This document shows positions 1 to 5,667 of a DNA stretch of 9,622 bases, in pieces (position 1 is the stretch's first letter; the number at the start of each line of letters is the position of its first letter). This DNA comes from Magnetococcales bacterium (GTDB lineage: Bacteria; Pseudomonadota; Magnetococcia; Magnetococcales; Magnetaquicoccaceae). The position numbers were made by a program, and so were the translations under genes. Under the pieces are notes generated by a model. The model had not been told where the DNA came from. It made no database searches and saw only the letters and a list, made by a program, of their open reading frames with translations. Location: the NCBI GenBank assembly GCA_015228895.1, contig JADGCR010000073.1, positions 1 through 9,622 of the forward strand, given 5' to 3'.

Positions 1-100
1 CTATATTCCCTTTCAGCGGCTGTTGTGCAACAAAAAAACAGCGGCCGTGCCATTTTTTTTGAACGCCCGATTTGGGCATGACCTGGGGGAGTATCACGCA

Positions 101-454
101 ATGCCAGCCAATTTCACCATTGACCTTCTGGCCGGGGAGAGCATGACGGTGGCCGGACCCGGCACCCTGGATTTCGCCATCCCGGAACTGGCCCGCAACA
201 CCGCCGTCGCGGGCAAGGCCGCCGCCGGAAACGGCCTGGCCGTCACCGGCAAGGGGTTGACCAAGGGGCTTGCCGTCAACACCACGACCGTGACCACGGC
301 CACCCAGGCGGGAGCCGGCAAGGGTCTGAGTCTGGGCCTGGGATTGGGTCTGGGGGCTTGGGGTCCGGTTCTGGTGGCCGCGGCGCTGGCAGGGGGATAT
401 GTCTACTGGCGCAAAAGGAATCACGCCCCTCTTTGGCCGTTCGGCAGAGCCTGA
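101..454 (+). CDS. mms6: Mms6/MamD-like magnetosome protein with glycine-leucine repeat
   Basis: Encodes 117 residues. Seen: an Ala/Gly/Thr-rich region (about 35-74), then a leucine-glycine repeat reading KGLSLGLGLGLGAWGPV (about 74-90), then a single hydrophobic helix (about 88-103) ending in a basic WRKRN stop-transfer. The repeat plus AWGP and the helix is the hallmark of the magnetosome-membrane proteins Mms6 and MamD. In that family Mms6 binds iron and influences magnetite crystal size and shape, sitting in the magnetosome membrane against the crystal. The length is closer to Mms6 than to the longer MamD. Odd: Mms6 ends in an acidic, iron-binding tail, but this protein ends in a short basic/aromatic tail (NHAPLWPFGRA) without acidic residues, so the iron-templating role is uncertain. 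The start at 101 is chosen because GGGGGAG lies at 85-91; an in-frame start at 23 has no such site. A strong terminator follows. Family assignment is good; the choice between Mms6, MamD and a divergent paralogue is open. Confidence 0.75.
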   Translation: MPANFTIDLLAGESMTVAGPGTLDFAIPELARNTAVAGKAAAGNGLAVTGKGLTKGLAVNTTTVTTATQAGAGKGLSLGLGLGLGAWGPVLVAAALAGGYVYWRKRNHAPLWPFGRA

Positions 455-482
455 TTCTTTTCTGGCGGGGACGTGCTGGATG

Positions 483-523
483 AAAAAGCCTTCCATGCAT
501 GGCTCATGATGGAAGGCTTTTTT
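483..523 (+). terminator. Strong intrinsic terminator, likely bidirectional
   Basis: A perfect 14-bp stem (483-496 pairing with 509-522, core GCCTTCCAT/ATGGAAGGC) has a 12-nt loop and ends in a run of six T (518-523). An A run (483-487) starts the left arm, so it would also work on the minus strand. It lies 28 bp after the Mms6-like stop codon and only 22 bp before the next gene's start codon, so it could also act as an attenuator in that gene's leader. Confidence 0.85.
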
Positions 524-545
524 CGTGGATGGGGGGAGGGACACC

Positions 546-980
546 ATGCAGTCGGATTTCACCTTGCCCGGAATCGTGGAATTCTTGAGCCGGGTCGAAG
601 GTTTCAGCGCCCTGCCCAGACAGGATCTGGCGACCCTGATCGCCCCGCTGATCGGCATCGAAACTTTTGAGCGTGGCCAGTTCCTCATCCGTTACGGCTC
701 GTCGGGTTCGACGCTGTTCGTTCTTTACGAGGGCCGGGTGCGGGTGGATGTGCCCCTCGGAGAGGGGAAGACGCTGCAATTCTTCAACACCCCGGGTGCC
801 CTGCTCGGGGAGATGTCCCTGGTCTCCAGCAAGCCCAGGGGGGCGGATGTGGTGGCGGAGACCCATGTGGTGGTGCTGACCCTGGACATCGAAACCTTCC
901 AGATGCTCATGACCACGGACTGGCACGTCACCAAGGCCTTTGCCGGACTGATCGGCCGACGGGCCATCAAGAATCTTTGA
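546..980 (+). CDS. Stand-alone cyclic nucleotide-binding domain protein
   Basis: Encodes 144 residues that make up a single cNMP-binding (cupin-like) domain. Seen: a helical lead (about 8-36), the beta-roll with STLFVLYEGRVRVDV (about 55-69), and the phosphate-binding cassette with GEMSL (88-92), followed by PRGADV (97-102). The conserved Glu (89) and Arg (98) that contact the ribose and cyclic phosphate in CRP/PKA-type domains are present, so binding of cAMP or cGMP is plausible. The protein stops after a short C-terminal helix. There is no helix-turn-helix, channel, kinase or transporter domain, so it is not a CRP/FNR regulator itself and may act as a sensor subunit for a partner. Start: ATG at 546 follows GGGGGGAGGG at 531-540; an in-frame GTG at 525 overlaps the terminator and is less likely. 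It follows the Mms6-like gene on the same strand, but the terminator separates them. The domain call is firm; the role is unknown. Confidence 0.85.
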   Translation: MQSDFTLPGIVEFLSRVEGFSALPRQDLATLIAPLIGIETFERGQFLIRYGSSGSTLFVLYEGRVRVDVPLGEGKTLQFFNTPGALLGEMSLVSSKPRGADVVAETHVVVLTLDIETFQMLMTTDWHVTKAFAGLIGRRAIKNL

Positions 981-1362
981 AAGTGGCCGTCATGGCAACC
1001 GGGCATTGGAGTTGAGAAAGAGTGGCCAGGTGGTCTGCTCCACATGGTCGCCGTAAGAAACCCCTTGATCCGTCCAGCAAATTTTAAATGCAATTGCCCC
1101 TTTGCACCCCAGGCTGGTGCGATTCTTGTTTGATTTGATCCACGATTCCGAACAGAACCCCAACAATGCTTTATGCGCTTTCGGATTTTGATGTTCAGCT
1201 CAAGAAGCATGACCAATGAACCTTGAAACGGCAAGGCAGCGAGATGGCTGCTGATGCTTGTTTCCAGATACAGGCGCGGTTTCATGCGGGTGTCCCGAAC
1301 AATAGCGGGATTGCTTGCTGATCAGTGATGATGTCAACTGTAGGCGAAATCAGCATCGCGAT
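981..1362. other. Intergenic region between convergent genes, with toxin-gene debris
   Basis: About 380 bp lies between the ends of the CNBD gene and the membrane protein gene. It is visibly richer in A and T than its flanks. Apart from the PIN remnant on the minus strand, and a 24-codon minus-strand reading frame at 1282-1356 whose TGA overlaps the PIN ATG, no gene is supported. Only weak hairpins were seen (for example CCCG/CGGG near 1295), with no T run, so no terminator is called for either convergent unit. Confidence 0.5.
1226..1285 (-). pseudogene. 5' remnant of a PIN-domain (VapC-like) toxin gene
   Basis: Read on the minus strand from the ATG at 1285, the first 20 codons give MKPRLYLETSISSHLAALPF. 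This resembles the N terminus of a common family of PIN-domain toxin proteins (MKPRxYLETSIxSYL, with the first metal-binding acidic residue in LET). PIN toxins are Mg-dependent RNases of type II toxin-antitoxin pairs, usually about 130-180 residues. Here the similarity fades after about 20 residues. The open frame runs on as unrelated sequence, through the region antisense to the CNBD gene, and none of the later conserved PIN acidic motifs can be recognised. A tiny upstream frame (1282-1356) overlaps the ATG by ATGA, as a toxin-antitoxin pair would, but its 24 residues are not a recognisable antitoxin. Best read as decayed debris of a lost TA module. Confidence 0.5.
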
Positions 1363-4341
1363 TCAATGATCATCGGTTCTGACTTCCGCCACAGCCCGCA
1401 GATACTGATAGGCCAGGGGGGGGGTGGATCGCTCGAACCAGTCCTGGAGATGCCGGTCCCAGAAGGCGAGCGCCTCGCCGTGCCGCTCTTGCGCCAGCAG
1501 ACTCAACAGACCGATGCCGAACAGATAGGTGCCACGGGTTCTGGTCAGCAGCGGTTTTTGCGCGAGCAGCCGGTTCACCTCCGTCAACATGGCCGGCGGG
1601 TCCCGGCGTCCGATGGCCTTGAAGAGGGTCAGCCAGCGCTCTTCGTGTTCCTGCAATCCCTGACCACACGGCAGGGACTCCAGGGCGGTCCAGATGGCCT
1701 GCAACTCGTCGGGATGCAAATGGGGCAGCACGATCACCCCCATCTGGTACATCAGATAGACCTTGTCCCCGTGTTCGGGCAGGTTGCGGCAGTCGGCGAG
1801 CACCTGCCTGAGCCTGCTGGCCTGGGTGACCAGTTCCGGCTGGCCGCCGACGGGTTCCATCACAGGCGCGCCCGTCAGCCAGGCGCGCAACAAGGTCGCC
1901 ACATGGGGGGTCACGGACAACGAGGACAAGGGCGTGGCCGTCACCCGGGTCAGACCGGCGCTGGTTTCCCGGCGGGCCAACAGGTTGCGGATCGGCAGCA
2001 GCTCGGTGACCGGAAAGAACAGATCGTTGGCCGACCCCCCCAGAAAACGGGCGCGGACCGCGTGTTGATCCACATACGGGGTGTAATCCGAGTTGACCGG
2101 CGCGCTGGATTGTCGCAACAAGGGGGCCAGGAAACGTTCGTCTCCGAGCAGACGCAAACGCAGATCCTGGGGATGCTCCACCCCGATGCGGGCCAGATCC
2201 TCCCGCAACGCCGGGACAGGCCAGGCCGGTTGGTCCGGGATCTCCCCGATGGGGTGATCCGACGCCAGGATCAGCAGATCCCCTTGATGCACCGCGTAGA
2301 TGGTGAAATGGCGAAAGTGGGTGTGAACCGCCTTGAGCACCGAGTACAACAGAGGCAGATCGAACTCGTAGACCTGCAACCACTGGGCCAGCAGCCCTCC
2401 GGGGAGCAGGTGGCGCTTGAGGTCGTGGTAGAACTCCCGGGAAAACAGTCCCGCCACCCCGCTGACCCAGGGGTTGGAGGGTTCGGAGAGAATGATGTCG
2501 TAGCGGGTCTGCCGGGTGGAGAAAAAGGTTTTGGCGTCCTCGATGTGGATGGTGCTGCGGGGGTCCTGGAACACCCGGTCGTTGTAGGGGGAAAAACGGC
2601 GGGCGGTTGCGATGATGGCGGGCTCGATCTCGATGGTGTCCAGTCGGGTGAGGGCGGGATCGGCCAGCGCCACATGGCTGGTCATGCCCGACCCGAAGCC
2701 GATGTTGGCGATTGTGCGGCTCTGGGGGCGGGTCAGCATGGGTATGGCCGCCGTCAGGGTCATGGTCACCTCGTCCAGGGAGCGTTGTCCCCGGGGGGGC
2801 ATGGAGATGCTGGCGTCGGTCTTGCCGTTGGTGCGCAGGGAGTAGACCTCCTCGGGGCTGGCGGTGAGGGAGACGGTGGCGGTCTTGCCGTCGATCTGTT
2901 GCAGCACCCGTTGGCTCTGATGCATCAGCATCCGGCTGCGGTAGACCCCGGAGGCCATCTGATGGGGGTTCAACTCCACCAGCCAGCCCGTGGCCGCCAG
3001 GCACCCCAGACCCACCGGCCACGCGACCGGAGGGAGCCAGCGGGGCATGAGGGGCCGGCAGGTCACCACCAGCAGCAGACCCAGGCCGATATCCAGGGCG
3101 GCTCCGCTCAGCAGGGCCCCTTTGAGTCCCAGCAGGGGCAGCCCCACATGGACCACGTACACAATGCCCAGAATGGCCCCCAGAGTGTTGATCCCGTAAA
3201 CCCTGCCGATGGCTTTTTCCCCCACATTCTGCGCCAGGAGCATTTTGGTGATCAGGGGCAGGGTCATCCCCGCGCAGAAGGCGGTGGGAAACAGAATCCC
3301 CATGGCGATTCCGTGGCTGGCCAGATTGAACAGCAGGTAGCCGGTGTCGTTTTGTTCCAGCCGGTGCATCAGCCACTGCATCAGGGTGAAGGTGTGGCCA
3401 TAGACGGGGAGCGTGGCCAGGGCGGTCATGCCCATCAGGATCTGGATGGCCGCCAGCAGGCCGGACAGATTGGCCAGGGAGTCCAGCCGCTTGGCCACCC
3501 ACCAGCCGCCACCGGCCAGACCCAGGATGAAGGCGCTCAGCATCAGCTCGAAGGCGTGGGTGGAGGCGCCCAGTACCAGACTGAGCATGCGCAGCCAGGA
3601 GATTTCGTAGATGAAGGAGGCGCACCCCGTGAGGCAGGCCACCCACAACAACAGGGTCTGCCGGGAGTGACCGGGGGTGGTGACCGCCGGCGGTCGGGGC
3701 GGGGCCCGGCGGAAGAACAGCCAGACCATGGCGGCCAGCAACAGGTTCAATCCTCCGGCCAGGGCCAGGGTGCCGTGCAGTCCGAACCGCTGGATGGTGA
3801 AGAATCCGCTGGCCAGCACCCCCAAAGCCCCACCCGTCGAATTGGTGAAATAGAGCAGGGCGATGGAACCTCCCGGCGTGGCGGGAAACAGGCGCAGCAG
3901 ACCGCCGCTCATCAACGGGAAGGTCATGCCCAGCAGGATGGATTGGGGCAGAATCATGGCCCCCGCCAGCAGCCATTTGTAAAGATGGATGGCGGCGACG
4001 CTTTGGAGGGTGGGGATGACCGTGGCGAAGGAGAACGCCACCAGATGGGTGAACAGGGGATGAAAGAGCAGAGCGGCCAGCCCGATCACCCCCTCGATGG
4101 CCGCGTAGGCCAGCAAGGGGTTTTTCCAGTGGTGGGAGAGGCGGCTGGCCAGCCATGCCCCCAGCGCCATGCCCCCCATGAACAACGCCAGAACCAGGGT
4201 CTGGGCATAGGCCGCGTGGCCCAGGAACAGTTTCAGATAGTGGGTCCAGATCGACTCGTAGATCAATCCCGCCACCCCGGAGAGGAAAAAAAGCAGCAAC
4301 AACAGGGAACGGGACCCGGAAGGGTGTGGAACGGGGGTCAT
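1363..4341 (-). CDS. Polytopic membrane protein fused to a spermidine-synthase-like domain
   Basis: Encodes 992 residues. Residues about 12-455 hold some 13-14 hydrophobic segments. The half starting at 12 (LLLLLFFLSGVAGLIYE) is echoed at about 229 (LLLWVACLTGCASFIYE), an internal duplication typical of the fused MFS/spermidine-synthase family. Residues about 480-770 form a Rossmann methyltransferase-like domain: the SAM-type loop IGFGSGM (547-553), the acidic strand-2 end EIE (571-573), EDAK (601-604) and SEPSNPW (619-625). The acidic active-site motif of true spermidine synthases is replaced by SEPSNPW, so polyamine synthesis is doubtful and the substrate is unknown. Residues about 810-992 are helical and possibly TPR-like. 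The ATG at 4341 overlaps the TGA of the upstream glycosyltransferase gene (ATGA), implying translational coupling and one operon. An open frame continues upstream to 5211 only because the other gene's sequence lies there; MTPVPH is the natural start. The family is sure; the function is not. Confidence 0.85.
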   Translation of the reverse strand: MTPVPHPSGSRSLLLLLFFLSGVAGLIYESIWTHYLKLFLGHAAYAQTLVLALFMGGMALGAWLASRLSHHWKNPLLAYAAIEGVIGLAALLFHPLFTHLVAFSFATVIPTLQSVAAIHLYKWLLAGAMILPQSILLGMTFPLMSGGLLRLFPATPGGSIALLYFTNSTGGALGVLASGFFTIQRFGLHGTLALAGGLNLLLAAMVWLFFRRAPPRPPAVTTPGHSRQTLLLWVACLTGCASFIYEISWLRMLSLVLGASTHAFELMLSAFILGLAGGGWWVAKRLDSLANLSGLLAAIQILMGMTALATLPVYGHTFTLMQWLMHRLEQNDTGYLLFNLASHGIAMGILFPTAFCAGMTLPLITKMLLAQNVGEKAIGRVYGINTLGAILGIVYVVHVGLPLLGLKGALLSGAALDIGLGLLLVVTCRPLMPRWLPPVAWPVGLGCLAATGWLVELNPHQMASGVYRSRMLMHQSQRVLQQIDGKTATVSLTASPEEVYSLRTNGKTDASISMPPRGQRSLDEVTMTLTAAIPMLTRPQSRTIANIGFGSGMTSHVALADPALTRLDTIEIEPAIIATARRFSPYNDRVFQDPRSTIHIEDAKTFFSTRQTRYDIILSEPSNPWVSGVAGLFSREFYHDLKRHLLPGGLLAQWLQVYEFDLPLLYSVLKAVHTHFRHFTIYAVHQGDLLILASDHPIGEIPDQPAWPVPALREDLARIGVEHPQDLRLRLLGDERFLAPLLRQSSAPVNSDYTPYVDQHAVRARFLGGSANDLFFPVTELLPIRNLLARRETSAGLTRVTATPLSSLSVTPHVATLLRAWLTGAPVMEPVGGQPELVTQASRLRQVLADCRNLPEHGDKVYLMYQMGVIVLPHLHPDELQAIWTALESLPCGQGLQEHEERWLTLFKAIGRRDPPAMLTEVNRLLAQKPLLTRTRGTYLFGIGLLSLLAQERHGEALAFWDRHLQDWFERSTPPLAYQYLRAVAEVRTDDH

Positions 4342-5471
4342 GTGAAACGTTCCAGGGCCTGGATGACCTCCCCACTGTCGATCTCGACCAGGCAGTTGCT
4401 GACCTTGCTGCCGCCGCAACCATCCCGGCCACAGGGGACGCAGGGCCAGTTCTTTTGGAGGATCCGATGGGGGCCGCACTGCTGGTGGCCGTTCTTTTCG
4501 GGATAGGGGGTGCCGTTCTCCCCCTGCCAGTCGTTGGGCCAGGGCCCCCACTCCCAGGCCATGCTGGGGCCGAACAGGGCCACCACCGGGAGGTCCAGAC
4601 TGGCGGCCACGTGCATCATCGCGGTATCCACGCCGAAGAAGAAGCGGCAACGGGCCGCGAACGCCGCCGCCTGCTTGAGGGTCAGTTTGCCGCGCAGATC
4701 GATGGGTGGGTGTTTGCACAAGGCGAGGATTCGGGCCACCTTGTCCATTTCGGCGGGGTCCGGGCTGCTGGTGACCCCCACGGCGAATCCCTTTTCTTGC
4801 AGATGGTCGATGATCTCCGCCATGCCGGAGTCGGTCCAGCATTTGAAACGCCAGCGCGCCACCGGATGCACCTGCACCAGGGGGCGATTCCCGTCCCAGC
4901 CGTTGGCGGTCAGGCACTCCCGGACCATGCGGGCATCCTCCTGGGAGAAGGTGGCGTGTACCCGTGTGTACAGGTTGCCGGTGTCGTGGTGCCACTCCAG
5001 CAGGTCCAGATTGCGCAGCACGGCATGGCGACGACCGGACCGCTGCGTCACGGCCTGGGTGAGGAGCCGTTTGCGCCACCAATGGTTCTTGCCCGGCTTC
5101 AGGAAGCTGGTCCTCAAGGCCGCGCCGCTGAGAAATCCGGTGATGATGCCCCGTTCCCCTTCCGTGGTGTTGATCGCCCAGTCGAAGCGGCGCGCCCGCA
5201 GGTTGCGCCACCAGAGCAGGTTGCGCGCCAGGAAACCGGTCCAGGACTCCGCCCCTTTCGGTTCGGGGAAGCAGAGCACCTCTTCCAGATGGGGGTGACC
5301 CTGGAGCATGGGAGCGGTTTCTTTTTTGACCAGAGCCGTGATCAGACTCTCCGGAAAGCGGGTTTTCAAGGTGGAGAGGAGCGGTCCGGTCAACAGCACA
5401 TCCCCGATATGGCGCGACTTGATGACCAGAATGCGCTGTGGCGTGTGGTGTGTGTGGGGTGTGGAATCCAT
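4338..5471 (-). CDS. rfaQ: Family 9 glycosyltransferase, LPS heptosyltransferase III-like
   Basis: Encodes 377 residues, close to the usual 350-370 of the family. Seen: RILVIKSRHIGDVLLTGPLL (13-32), with the Asp (24) expected for catalysis in GT9 enzymes; INTTEGERG (100-108); the donor-site segment HPVARWRFKCW (202-212); DLRGKLTLKQAA (258-269); and GVDTAMMHVAA...VVALFGPS (280-303), which contributes to binding the ADP-heptose donor. A cysteine-rich tail (Cys 332, 344, 347, 352, 360) is also common in this subgroup. Such enzymes act at the cytoplasmic face of the inner membrane and add heptose to the LPS inner core. The pattern fits the heptosyltransferase III (WaaQ/RfaQ) branch, but the acceptor cannot be read from sequence. 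The ATG at 5471 has no strong ribosome binding site, and no better in-frame start lies before the first motif. Its stop overlaps the next gene's start by ATGA. A promoter candidate lies about 60 bp upstream. Confidence 0.88.
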   Translation of the reverse strand: MDSTPHTHHTPQRILVIKSRHIGDVLLTGPLLSTLKTRFPESLITALVKKETAPMLQGHPHLEEVLCFPEPKGAESWTGFLARNLLWWRNLRARRFDWAINTTEGERGIITGFLSGAALRTSFLKPGKNHWWRKRLLTQAVTQRSGRRHAVLRNLDLLEWHHDTGNLYTRVHATFSQEDARMVRECLTANGWDGNRPLVQVHPVARWRFKCWTDSGMAEIIDHLQEKGFAVGVTSSPDPAEMDKVARILALCKHPPIDLRGKLTLKQAAAFAARCRFFFGVDTAMMHVAASLDLPVVALFGPSMAWEWGPWPNDWQGENGTPYPEKNGHQQCGPHRILQKNWPCVPCGRDGCGGSKVSNCLVEIDSGEVIQALERFT

Positions 5472-5531
5472 GGCGGTCTTTGGTCGGTCAGATCGGAAAA
5501 AGGGCTGCCGGAGGTGGATCGAACGAAGAAA

Positions 5532-5561
5532 ATTATTGCATGCTCAAACAGTTAATAGCAA
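5532..5561 (-). promoter_or_regulatory. Sigma-70 type promoter with extended -10 for the heptosyltransferase operon
   Basis: On the minus strand there is a -35 candidate TTGCTA (5556-5561), an 18-bp spacer and a -10 candidate AATAAT (5532-5537) preceded by TGC, an extended -10. Transcription would start near 5525, about 55 nt before the ATG at 5471. It lies in the AT-rich part of the divergent gap. This is a pattern match only. Confidence 0.45.
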
Positions 5562-5667
5562 GTCCGCATGGAAAGTTTTTTCCGTGTGCCATTTCATTTT
5601 TCGTGGCGGGTCGTTAGAATGCCCGGAGAGCATGGCGTGTTTTTCCATTGGCATGAGTCGAGGCGCG

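Noticed and set aside
16..60. Imperfect hairpin (GCTGTT/AACAGC) followed by a T run, possible terminator of a gene left of the window
   Set aside because: The stem is short or bulged, and six bases or more separate it from the T run; no upstream gene is visible to support it.
23..100. N-terminal extension of the Mms6-like protein by 26 codons
   Set aside because: There is no ribosome binding site before 23, and the stretch has low-complexity T and A runs; the start at 101 has a clear Shine-Dalgarno sequence.
725..1225. Continuation of the PIN-like minus-strand frame as a 186-residue protein
   Set aside because: After about 20 residues the PIN resemblance is lost, and the rest is antisense to the well-supported CNBD gene.
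1370..4432. 1020-codon minus-strand frame overlapping the membrane protein in another frame
   Set aside because: It is rich in Pro, Arg, Gly and His, has no hydrophobic helices and is out of frame with the supported gene.
1315..4506. 1063-codon open frame on the + strand opposite the membrane protein gene
   Set aside because: Its translation is Gln/Gly/His-rich with no domain pattern, while the minus strand encodes a clear membrane protein with motifs. It is a GC-driven shadow.
4326..5555. 409-codon + strand open frame opposite the heptosyltransferase
   Set aside because: There is no recognisable domain, and the opposite strand carries full GT9 motifs.
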